From contig CATMNW010000187.1 in NCBI GenBank assembly GCA_950071875.1, forward strand, positions 1 through 5,525: a stretch of 5,525 nucleotides of DNA, in the 5' to 3' direction. A program made the position numbers and the translations under genes. Source of the stretch: an uncultured Erythrobacteraceae bacterium (GTDB lineage Bacteria > Pseudomonadota > Alphaproteobacteria > Sphingomonadales > Sphingomonadaceae). The notes below the pieces were generated by a model. The model was not told the origin of the DNA, did no database searches, and saw only the letters and a list, made by a program, of their open reading frames with translations. Positions 1-5,339 of this stretch are shown in pieces (position 1 is the stretch's first letter; each line of letters begins with the position of its first letter).

Positions 1-56
1 ATTGCCGCTCATCTGTTGGTCAGCATAAGCCATTCGGTTGCATCACTCCATCGGCA

Positions 57-71
57 CCCCAGATGCTGGGG
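57..71. other. Perfect 6-bp hairpin upstream of the promoter
   Basis: CCCCAG (57-62) and CTGGGG (66-71) are perfect inverted copies around a 3-nt loop, ATG. No run of T follows on either strand, so it is not a classical intrinsic terminator. It could end a transcript entering from the left, or be a protein-binding palindrome just ahead of the promoter-like site at 77-106. No gene is visible at 1-56 to say which. Confidence 0.35.
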
Positions 72-76
72 CAGAT

Positions 77-106
77 TGGACACCCTTTTGCGACCCACCC
101 CATAAA
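77..106 (+). promoter_or_regulatory. Putative sigma-70 promoter
   Basis: TGGACA at 77-82 matches the -35 consensus TTGACA at five of six positions. CATAAA at 101-106 matches the -10 consensus TATAAT at four of six. The spacer is 18 bp, inside the normal range. Transcription would begin near 112-114, which is where the left arm of the long closing helix of the proposed RNA starts. That coincidence supports both calls, but each is weak alone and promoter matches of this quality occur by chance. Confidence 0.35.
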
Positions 107-111
107 AGGCA

Positions 112-262
112 GAGGGCATCGTTAATTATTATGACGCCAGGGCCTCACGGTCCTAGCGGCGTTAGGCTTGAAAAGTTCCCTGATCGAACCCCTAAAGCCC
201 CTGCCCGAGCAATAATGTATCGCAAGCACGGGCCCGGCAGGTGCCTTAGCTATGATGCCCTT
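112..262 (+). ncRNA. Candidate structured RNA, type unknown
   Basis: The ends of this 151-nt stretch pair: 113-120 and 254-261 form eight Watson-Crick pairs, extended by G121-T253, T122-A252 and G112-T262. Inside is a strong hairpin: 132-138 pairs with 158-164 (one G-T), and 139-144 pairs with 149-154 around the loop TCAC, with a 3-nt bulge at 155-157. A weaker hairpin has GGCTT (165-169) with AAGCC (195-199), capped by GTTC (175-178) with GAAC (186-189). A rod-like alternative pairs 136-138 with 236-238 and 140-144 with 231-235, leaving a symmetric 13-by-13-nt internal loop next to the closing stem, a shape that recalls 6S RNA. I see no signature of tmRNA, RNase P, SRP RNA or a common riboswitch. 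It could be a free small RNA, a leader of the gene at 384, or chance pairing. Confidence 0.3.
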
Positions 263-280
263 CCATCGCAAACGCTTTAT

Positions 281-290
281 CGGTTAACCG
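281..290. repeat. 10-bp perfect palindrome CGGTTAACCG
   Basis: CGGTTAACCG reads identically on both strands and lies about 20 bp upstream of the EcfG-type -35 box at 313. It could be an operator for a dimeric regulator of the gene at 384. There is no T-run to make it a terminator. No second copy was noticed in the window. Confidence 0.25.
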
Positions 291-312
291 CTGATTCAGT
301 GGTATCTCGCGA

Positions 313-338
313 GGAACCGCGGAACCGGCCCGCTTGTT
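313..338 (+). promoter_or_regulatory. Putative EcfG-type general stress promoter
   Basis: GGAACC at 313-318 is followed after 16 bp by TGTT at 335-338. The alphaproteobacterial general-stress sigma factor EcfG recognises GGAAC, a spacer of about 16-18 bp, then CGTT or GTT, so the only departure is T for C before GTT. Transcription would start near 345, giving a leader of about 40 nt with a Shine-Dalgarno sequence before the ATG at 384. A second GGAACC at 321-326 is a tandem copy without a matching -10. The site predicts control of the exported protein by the PhyR-NepR-EcfG stress cascade. The pattern match is seen directly; the regulation is inferred. Confidence 0.5.
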
Positions 339-363
339 GTGAATTCGAAACGCGGGAATGCCG

Positions 364-372
364 AAGGAAAAG
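364..372 (+). promoter_or_regulatory. Ribosome binding site deciding the start at 384
   Basis: AAGGAAAAG ends 11 nt before ATG 384. The alternative in-frame GTG at 339 overlaps the promoter -10 element and would put 15 charged residues ahead of the signal peptide. Both points favour ATG 384. Confidence 0.55.
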
Positions 373-383
373 AATCACCTGCC

Positions 384-1229
384 ATGCCGATTTCCAGCAC
401 ATTCATTCGCTCGGTCGTCTTCGGGACTGCCTTGACGCTATCTTGCGCCAGCCTTGCGCAGGATGATGCGGGCATTCCGGGGACCGATCTCACTTACGCG
501 GATATCGTTGATTTGTCCGACGGAACTCCCTTGGTCCTTCACGCCGAAATCCGGGACCAGGCCACTGTAGAACGGGAGCGCTCCCCGGGCCTCGCGCCCG
601 ATTACGTACGGCTCTATATAGAAGCGCGGACGCGTTCGCTCATCTCCGGGACGGCCCCGGTGGGGGACGCGCTGCGCTATCTTGTCGATGTGCCGCTGGA
701 CGCGAAGGGCAAGCCACCCCGCCTGAAAAAGCGGGAGGTGATTCTTTTTGCGCGACCGGTGCCGGGCCGATCGCAGCAGATCCAGCTGGTCGATCCGCGC
801 GCACAGTTCACATACAGCGAAGCGCTCGAAACGCGTTTGCGTCCGGTACTCAGTGCGCTTGTTCAGCCTGACGCTCCGCCGCGCGTTACGGGTATCCGCG
901 ACGCATTGGCCGTTGAAGGAACACTTGTCGGCGAATCGGAAACGCAACTGTTCCTCGATACCGAGAATGACGGGCCGGTTTCGGTCACGATAGTCCGTCG
1001 CCCCGGTCAGGAGCCACGCTGGGGGGTTTCGTGGAGCGAGATTGTCGATCAATCCGCGCGTGCGCCGCAACCCGGAACTCTGGAATGGTATCGCCTGGCC
1101 TGCGCGCTCCCGGACAGCCTGCCGAGCAATGCCAACCTCACGCGCGACCCGGCTGCCCAGTCACTTGCAGCGCAGGATTACGATCTCGTGCGGAATGCGC
1201 TGGGTCCGTGTGAGCGCAACAGGGGCTAG
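384..1229 (+). CDS. Exported protein of unknown function, 281 aa
   Basis: I do not recognise this family. The N-terminus is a clear Sec signal peptide: a short start with R9, a hydrophobic stretch from about V11 to A25, and a likely cleavage site after S23-L24-A25. C21 is not in a good lipobox, so a soluble periplasmic or outer-surface protein is likelier than a lipoprotein. The mature part of about 256 residues is mixed alpha/beta and hydrophilic, with no further membrane segment and no catalytic motif I can name. It has only two cysteines, C240 and C276, both near the C-terminus, which could form a disulfide. Tryptophans W213, W217 and W235 cluster shortly before them. Base composition and codon use resemble the neighbours, so recent transfer is not indicated. 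The EcfG-type promoter upstream suggests a role in stress survival, which is inference. It lies 71 bp before hom on the same strand, without a strong terminator between them. Confidence 0.85.
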   Translation: MPISSTFIRSVVFGTALTLSCASLAQDDAGIPGTDLTYADIVDLSDGTPLVLHAEIRDQATVERERSPGLAPDYVRLYIEARTRSLISGTAPVGDALRYLVDVPLDAKGKPPRLKKREVILFARPVPGRSQQIQLVDPRAQFTYSEALETRLRPVLSALVQPDAPPRVTGIRDALAVEGTLVGESETQLFLDTENDGPVSVTIVRRPGQEPRWGVSWSEIVDQSARAPQPGTLEWYRLACALPDSLPSNANLTRDPAAQSLAAQDYDLVRNALGPCERNRG

Positions 1230-1300
1230 AAAGCCGGTGCTTCACCAGCCTTAAGACAAACTGGTTCCAAAGGGGCGATCCGCTGGGCTAGGCGTGCGCC

Positions 1301-2608
1301 ATGGCAGAACCTCTACGCATCGCTATTGCCGGGCTCGGCACCGTCGGCATCGGCGTGATCCAGCTGATCGAAACCAATCGCTCGACCATCGAGCGGCGTG
1401 CGGGCCGCCCGATCGAGATAGTCGCAGTCAATGCCCGCGATCGTTCGCGTGATCGCGGCGTCGATCTGTCCCCTTATGCATGGGCAGACGACATGCAGGC
1501 CATGGCCGAGCGTGGCGATATCGATGTAGTGCTGGAGCTCGTGGGCGGATCGGACGGACCGGCTCTCACCCTGGCCCGTGCCGCCCTAGATGCAGGCAAG
1601 GGCTTCGTTACCGCGAACAAGGCGATGATCGCGCATCACGGATTGGCGTTGGCGGAACAGGCAGCCTTGCGCAAAGCTCCACTGAAGTTCGAAGCAGCGG
1701 TGGCAGGCGGCATCCCGGTCGTGAAGGGGCTTCGTGAAGGTGCGGCTGCAAACCGGATCGAGCGGATTTACGGGATCCTCAATGGCACCTGCAATTACAT
1801 TCTTTCGGAGATGGAGCGGACAGGCGCCGATTTCGGAGACATGCTTTCCGCAGCCCAGGAAAAGGGGTACGCCGAGGCTGATCCGACATTCGATATCGAA
1901 GGGGTCGATGCGGCCCACAAACTCGCTATTCTCGCGGCGATAGGGTTCGGGGCGCGTGTCGACTTCGACAGTGTCGCGGCAACCGGCATCTCCGAAGTTC
2001 GGGCTGCGGATATCACGCAGGCTGACGCGCTTGGTTATTTAATCCGGCTGGTAGGCATCGCTTCGCTCGATGATGCCGACACCGAGGCGCGACTTCTGCA
2101 ACGGGTGCGCCCGTGCCTGGTCGCCCGCGGTCATCCGCTGGCAGCGGTCACCGGGCCCACCAATGCCGTGGTGGCGGAAGGCAATTTTTCGGGAAGGTTG
2201 CTGTTCCAGGGGGCTGGCGCAGGCGCAGGTCCAACCGCCAGCGCGGTGGTGGCCGACCTGATCGATATCGCCCGCGGTGATACCGGGGCACCTTTTTCAG
2301 TGCCGGTGGAAGAGCTGGAACAATTCCGTCCTGCCGATCCCGGCAATCGCGTGGGCCGTGATTACATTCGCTTCACTGTCAACGACCGTCCGGGCGTACT
2401 GGCGGAAATCACCGCTGCCATGCGTGACGCCGAGGTTTCAATCGAGAGCCTTATCCAACGCGGGCGGGATCATGAAGGAGGCGAGGTGTTGGTAGCGATG
2501 GTGACACACGAGGGACCCGAGCGCTGCGTCAACATGGCGCTGCAACTGCTCGAGGGTTCGCCTAGCCTGGTGGCTCCTCCGCTAGTGATGCCGATTCTGA
2601 AGGACTGA
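1301..2608 (+). CDS. hom: Homoserine dehydrogenase (EC 1.1.1.3)
   Basis: This cytoplasmic enzyme reduces aspartate semialdehyde to homoserine with NAD(P)H, the branch point to threonine, isoleucine and methionine. At 435 aa it has the usual length of the monofunctional ACT-domain type. The Rossmann domain opens with GLGTVG (11-16), followed by ELVGGSDGP (79-87) and TANK (104-107). The substrate domain carries AGGIPVVKGL (135-144), GILNGTCNYI (158-167) and the signature around 192-207. Aligned by eye with the yeast enzyme, E192, D198, D203 and K207 fall on the known catalytic and binding residues, and K107 on the other conserved lysine. A C-terminal ACT domain (about 356-425, starting at the VNDRPGVLAEI stretch, 360-370) implies feedback control, by threonine in most relatives. 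The ATG has only a weak Shine-Dalgarno sequence (AAAGGGG at 1269-1275 is too far), but the start fits the family. Its last 47 bp overlap the reverse-strand gene. Confidence 0.97.
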   Translation: MAEPLRIAIAGLGTVGIGVIQLIETNRSTIERRAGRPIEIVAVNARDRSRDRGVDLSPYAWADDMQAMAERGDIDVVLELVGGSDGPALTLARAALDAGKGFVTANKAMIAHHGLALAEQAALRKAPLKFEAAVAGGIPVVKGLREGAAANRIERIYGILNGTCNYILSEMERTGADFGDMLSAAQEKGYAEADPTFDIEGVDAAHKLAILAAIGFGARVDFDSVAATGISEVRAADITQADALGYLIRLVGIASLDDADTEARLLQRVRPCLVARGHPLAAVTGPTNAVVAEGNFSGRLLFQGAGAGAGPTASAVVADLIDIARGDTGAPFSVPVEELEQFRPADPGNRVGRDYIRFTVNDRPGVLAEITAAMRDAEVSIESLIQRGRDHEGGEVLVAMVTHEGPERCVNMALQLLEGSPSLVAPPLVMPILKD

Positions 2609-3140
2609 AGCCATCTGGCTGCGGCAAAGGCGGCAGGCCGAGGTCGGACTGGTTCACGGTAGAGCCCTGCGGGGCTTCGTCGCCGCGCGGGGCGAGACCC
2701 TGCGCAACTCTCGCCGCATCTGACCCGGGCGGAGCCTCGGGTAAGGCTTCGATGTCGATCAGCAGTGCTTTGGGCGGTGGGCAAGGCGGAATAAAACACC
2801 CCCGTGCCACCACGACACCGGGATACTGAGGTGTGAAGTCGGGCGTGCGAGGATCGCCTTTGTCCATCGTCTCTTCGGCATATCGCTGTTCGGCTCGATC
2901 CTTGTCGAAGCCGAATTCGCGGCCACTGCGACGTTGACGGCACACGATAATCTCGCCGGAAATGGTGGCCGCCTCCTGCTCGTCGCTGCAATCTTCGAGT
3001 GGTTCGTCATCGACCGATTGGGTAATCGTGAGGTCGATGCGCTCGGGAGGCCCGACACCATCACTATCCCGAGCAAATACGGCGTTCGGATGCAAGAAGG
3101 CTGTGATACTTGCCATTGCCAGCCACCCGCGTCTCGACAA
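2562..3140 (-). CDS. Small exported four-cysteine protein, unknown function
   Basis: This 192-aa protein is read against its neighbours, tail to tail with hom (47-bp overlap) and head to head with glpX (92-bp gap). It appears to start at TTG 3140: a strong Shine-Dalgarno sequence lies 7 nt upstream, a stop codon blocks any longer frame, and this start gives a proper signal peptide with R3-R4, a hydrophobic stretch from W6 to L16 and cleavage after V21-F22-A23. ATG 3116 is the alternative but would lose the positive end. The mature protein has four cysteines (C51, C67, C115, C120), enough for two disulfides, including the GEIIVCRQRR segment (62-71), a pattern I associate with secreted proteins of unknown role in sphingomonads. 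The middle is highly charged (72-97). The C-terminal part, from about 116, is proline-rich and probably flexible. There is no catalytic motif. The function is unknown and the location is probably periplasmic. Confidence 0.75.
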   Translation of the reverse strand: MSRRGWLAMASITAFLHPNAVFARDSDGVGPPERIDLTITQSVDDEPLEDCSDEQEAATISGEIIVCRQRRSGREFGFDKDRAEQRYAEETMDKGDPRTPDFTPQYPGVVVARGCFIPPCPPPKALLIDIEALPEAPPGSDAARVAQGLAPRGDEAPQGSTVNQSDLGLPPLPQPDGFSPSESASLAEEPPG

Positions 3141-3147
3141 TGCAGTG

Positions 3148-3153
3148 CTCCCT
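3148..3153 (-). promoter_or_regulatory. Ribosome binding site supporting the TTG start at 3140
   Basis: On the reverse strand AGGGAG ends 7 nt before TTG 3140, an ideal spacing. The ATG 3116 inside the frame has no comparable sequence at a suitable distance, so this site decides the start. An ATG further upstream on the same strand (3171-3173) is out of frame. Confidence 0.6.
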
Positions 3154-3208
3154 GTCTATCCGCCGCGCGCATACGAATTCTAATCGTGGCGCCGCAAGGC
3201 TGCGCAAA

Positions 3209-3218
3209 CTCACGTGAG
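3209..3218. repeat. Palindrome CTCACGTGAG before glpX
   Basis: This perfect 10-bp palindrome lies in the 92-bp divergent gap between the reverse-strand gene and glpX. It overlaps the glpX Shine-Dalgarno region (GTGAGGG, 3214-3220). Its position suits an operator that could affect glpX or both divergent genes. No convincing -35/-10 pair was found in this gap in either direction. Confidence 0.3.
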
Positions 3219-3232
3219 GGACTGAACCTGTT

Positions 3233-4213
3233 ATGAACTCGCCCGCCGATAATCTGCTTGATCGTATTCTCGTCATGGAAATGGTCCGCGTGACAGAAGC
3301 CGCCGCCGTGGCCGCCTCCAAGCTGATCGGTCGCGGAGATGAAAAAGCTGCCGACGCCGCCGCCGTAGAGGCCATGCGCAACGCGTTTGACGAGCTGTAC
3401 ATGGATGGCACCGTTGTCATCGGCGAAGGCGAACGCGACGAGGCTCCGATGCTTTTCATCGGCGAAAAGGTCGGCGGTGCCCCCGGCAAGGGCCCGAAGA
3501 TCGACATTGCTCTCGATCCCCTCGAAGGCACGACCATTACCGCCAAGGCCGGCCCGAACTCGCTCGCAGTTCTTGCCGCCAGCGCGGAAGGCTGCCTGCT
3601 CAACGCCCCGGATGTTTACATGGACAAGCTGGCCGTCGGTCCGGGCTATCCGGATGGCATTATCGATCTCGCGAAGTCCCCCACAGAGAATGTCGAAGCT
3701 GTAGCCAAGGAAAAGGGCGTCGAACCCGCTGACATCATTGTGTGTGTGCTCGACCGTCCGCGGCACGCCGATCTTATCGCGGAGTTACGCGGCATAGGCT
3801 GCGGCGTTGTGCTGATCGGGGATGGCGATGTTGCCGGCGTGATCGCGGTGACCGACGAGGACACGACTATCGATCTGTACATGGGGCAGGGTGGTGCCCC
3901 CGAAGGCGTGCTCGCTGCGGCCGCATTGCGTTGCGTCGGCGGGCAATTCAACGGCCGCCTGGTGTTCCGCAACGAGGACGAGAAAGCGCGCGCGCGCAAA
4001 TGGGGCATCGAAGACAAGGACTTCGACCGCATCTACACGCGCGACGATCTGGTGAAGGGCGACTGCATCTTCGCAGCTACCGGAGTGACTTCGGGCAGCC
4101 TGCTCGACGGGGTCAAGTATCGCCGCGATGGCAAGATGACGACAGAAAGCGTCGTCATGCGGGCAAGTTCGGGCACCGTACGTTGGGTGAAGGGCGAACA
4201 CCGGACGAAGTAA
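3233..4213 (+). CDS. glpX: Class II fructose-1,6-bisphosphatase (EC 3.1.3.11)
   Basis: This cytoplasmic metal-dependent phosphatase hydrolyses fructose 1,6-bisphosphate to fructose 6-phosphate, the irreversible step of gluconeogenesis. In some bacteria the family also acts on sedoheptulose 1,7-bisphosphate. Its 326 aa compare with 336 in E. coli GlpX. Family signatures are intact: GRGD (33-36), DGTVVIGEGERDEAPM (58-73), DPLEGT (95-100) and GGAPEGVLAAAAL (220-232). Metal and active-site residues by analogy with E. coli are D36, E65 or E67, D95, E98 and E224. The fold is that of the inositol-monophosphatase superfamily. The start ATG fits the family. GTGAGGG at 3214-3220 is the Shine-Dalgarno sequence, with a rather long 12-nt spacer, and it overlaps a palindrome. 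There is no sign of glycerol genes nearby, so despite the name its role here is central carbon metabolism. Confidence 0.97.
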   Translation: MNSPADNLLDRILVMEMVRVTEAAAVAASKLIGRGDEKAADAAAVEAMRNAFDELYMDGTVVIGEGERDEAPMLFIGEKVGGAPGKGPKIDIALDPLEGTTITAKAGPNSLAVLAASAEGCLLNAPDVYMDKLAVGPGYPDGIIDLAKSPTENVEAVAKEKGVEPADIIVCVLDRPRHADLIAELRGIGCGVVLIGDGDVAGVIAVTDEDTTIDLYMGQGGAPEGVLAAAALRCVGGQFNGRLVFRNEDEKARARKWGIEDKDFDRIYTRDDLVKGDCIFAATGVTSGSLLDGVKYRRDGKMTTESVVMRASSGTVRWVKGEHRTK

Positions 4214-4214
4214 T

Positions 4215-4251
4215 CGGCTGTCGGAGCCGTCAAAGTGCGTCCTGCACGCAC
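4215..4251 (+). terminator. Two tandem hairpins after glpX
   Basis: CGGCT (4215-4219) pairs with AGCCG (4225-4229) around a 5-nt loop. GTGCGT (4235-4240) pairs with ACGCAC (4246-4251) around the loop CCTGC. The first begins one base after the glpX stop codon. No T-run follows either, so they may stabilise the 3' end of the glpX message or act with Rho rather than terminate on their own. Confidence 0.35.
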
Positions 4252-4262
4252 AGGAAACCCAT

Positions 4263-4301
4263 CCCGCCATGTTGCAATCCAATGACTCATCGCTAGGCGG
4301 G
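4263..4301 (+). repeat. Inverted repeat in the prs leader
   Basis: CCCGCC (4263-4268) and GGCGGG (4296-4301) can form a six-pair stem around a 27-nt loop, 32 nt before the prs ATG. The loop and the right arm contain the tiny reading frame at 4269-4304, so translation of that frame would open the stem. The structure is unfolded by computation and modest in stability. Confidence 0.25.
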
Positions 4302-4304
4302 TGA
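4269..4304 (+). CDS. Possible 11-codon leader peptide before prs
   Basis: ATG 4269 opens an 11-codon frame (MLQSNDSSLGG, then TGA at 4302-4304). A plausible Shine-Dalgarno sequence, AGGAAA (4252-4257), stands 11 nt upstream. The frame ends 29 nt before the prs ATG and runs through a potential stem-loop, an arrangement that could serve translation-coupled control. It has no run of one amino acid as in classical attenuator peptides. A frame this short with a chance purine-rich sequence ahead of it is common, so this is a weak call. Confidence 0.15.
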   Translation: MLQSNDSSLGG

Positions 4305-4333
4305 CACTGCCAGCCGACAGGGATTCGTCGATC

Positions 4334-5269
4334 ATGAAAATAATGGCCGCCAATTCGAACCTGCCGCTCGCCCGGGCGATTGCAGGCTATCTGGAAATGC
4401 CGCTCGTCGATGCGCAGGTGCGCCGGTTTGCGGACGAGGAAATCTTCGTCGAGATCCACGAGAACGTGCGTGGCGAAGATGTGTTCGTGGTCCAGTCCAC
4501 AAGCTATCCGGCCAACGATAACCTGATGGAACTGCTGATCTGCATCGATGCGCTCAAGCGCGCGTCGGCCCGTCGGATCACGGCCGTGGTCCCCTATTTC
4601 GGCTATGCCCGACAGGATCGCAAACCAGGGCCGCGAACGCCGATTTCTGCAAAGCTGGTGGCCAACCTCATTACTGAAGCCGGGGCCGATCGCGTCCTGG
4701 CTGTCGATCTGCATGCCGGACAGATTCAGGGCTTTTTCGATATTCCGACCGACAACCTGTTTGCTGCGCCCGTCATGGCAGCGGACATCCAGGCGCGTTA
4801 CGGCGATCAGGACCTGATGGTTGTTTCGCCCGACGTTGGCGGCGTGGTGCGGGCCCGCGCGCTTGCCAAGCGGCTCGACAACGCGCCGCTGGCCATCGTC
4901 GACAAGCGTCGTGATCGGCCTGGCGAATCGGAAGTCATGAACATCATCGGCGATGTGAAGGGGCGCCATTGCATCATGATCGACGATATCATCGATTCCG
5001 GTGGCACGCTGTGCAATGCAGCGCAGTCTCTGCTGGATGCCGGTGCTGCTTCCGTCACCGCTTACATTACGCATGGCGTTCTGTCCGGCGGTGCTGTCGC
5101 TCGCGTCGATGGTTCCGCATTGAAAGAATTGGTCATCACCGATTCGATCCGCCCGACCGATGCGGCGGTCGATTCCGCTAAGATCCGCATCCTCACTATC
5201 GCTCCGCTGATCGGAGAGGCAGTGCGCCGGATCGCCGACGAGAGCTCTGTAAGCTCACTGTTCGACTGA
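4334..5269 (+). CDS. prs: Ribose-phosphate pyrophosphokinase (PRPP synthetase, EC 2.7.6.1)
   Basis: This cytoplasmic enzyme transfers pyrophosphate from ATP to ribose 5-phosphate, making PRPP for purine, pyrimidine, histidine, tryptophan and NAD synthesis. At 311 aa it matches class I bacterial enzymes (E. coli 315). Visible signatures are FADEE (32-36), YARQDRKPGPRTPISAK (91-107, ATP site), DLHAGQIQGFFDIPTDNL (125-142), the catalytic loop DKRR (190-193, where K191 and R193 correspond to E. coli K194 and R196), and the PRPP-binding loop MIDDIIDSGGTL (215-226). ATG 4334 is chosen over GTG 4301 because it gives the standard N-terminus of alphaproteobacterial Prs and has CAGGGA (4318-4323) 10 nt upstream. 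It is 120 bp from glpX, with hairpins in the gap, and ends inside a strong hairpin. All key residues are present. Confidence 0.98.
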   Translation: MKIMAANSNLPLARAIAGYLEMPLVDAQVRRFADEEIFVEIHENVRGEDVFVVQSTSYPANDNLMELLICIDALKRASARRITAVVPYFGYARQDRKPGPRTPISAKLVANLITEAGADRVLAVDLHAGQIQGFFDIPTDNLFAAPVMAADIQARYGDQDLMVVSPDVGGVVRARALAKRLDNAPLAIVDKRRDRPGESEVMNIIGDVKGRHCIMIDDIIDSGGTLCNAAQSLLDAGAASVTAYITHGVLSGGAVARVDGSALKELVITDSIRPTDAAVDSAKIRILTIAPLIGEAVRRIADESSVSSLFD

Positions 5270-5300
5270 CGGTTCCGCGCGTTCGCGCGCGCGGTCAGTC
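5264..5300 (+). terminator. Strong GC-rich hairpin at the end of prs
   Basis: GACTGAC (5264-5270) pairs with GTCAGTC (5294-5300), seven pairs. Inside, CGCGCG (5276-5281) pairs with CGCGCG (5286-5291) around a TTCG loop, with a small internal loop between the stems. The prs stop codon (5267-5269) lies in the left arm. Only two T follow, so it resembles the U-poor terminators of high-GC bacteria rather than a textbook one. It probably ends or attenuates the prs transcript ahead of the hisN-like gene. Confidence 0.5.
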
Positions 5301-5339
5301 TTACGGGGTATCGAGCCGCATATTGCCTTGACCGCGCAC

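Noticed and set aside
175..189. GTTC-N7-GAAC as a LexA (SOS) box
   Set aside because: The alphaproteobacterial LexA box is a direct repeat, GTTC-N7-GTTC. Here the second half is inverted, and the site fits better as a small RNA stem.
339..383. GTG at 339 as the start of the first exported protein
   Set aside because: It overlaps the -10 box of the proposed promoter, adds a charged 15-residue extension ahead of the signal peptide and has no ribosome site, unlike ATG 384.
38..466. 142-codon open frame on the + strand across the gene-free region
   Set aside because: It has low-complexity, arginine- and cysteine-rich content with no family resemblance. It runs out of frame into the signal peptide of the gene at 384 and lacks a ribosome site. 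It is better explained as a chance frame over regulatory DNA.
1231..1300. Cobalamin or SAM riboswitch before hom
   Set aside because: AGCCGGTG superficially recalls part of the cobalamin aptamer, but the B12-box and the other conserved blocks are absent and the 71-nt gap is too short. No SAM-II signature was recognised.
2759..3766. 335-codon reverse-strand open frame over glpX and the reverse-strand exported gene
   Set aside because: It is out of frame with the better-supported gene at 2562-3140, covers half of glpX antisense, and lacks a signal peptide or recognisable motif.
4301..4333. GTG 4301 as the prs start
   Set aside because: It would add 11 residues absent from the standard Prs N-terminus. 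ATG 4334 has a well-spaced ribosome site.
3785..5074. 429-codon reverse-strand open frame across glpX and prs
   Set aside because: It is a shadow of two strongly recognised genes on the + strand, spans their intergenic hairpins, and its translation shows no domain. Long antisense frames are common in high-GC genes.
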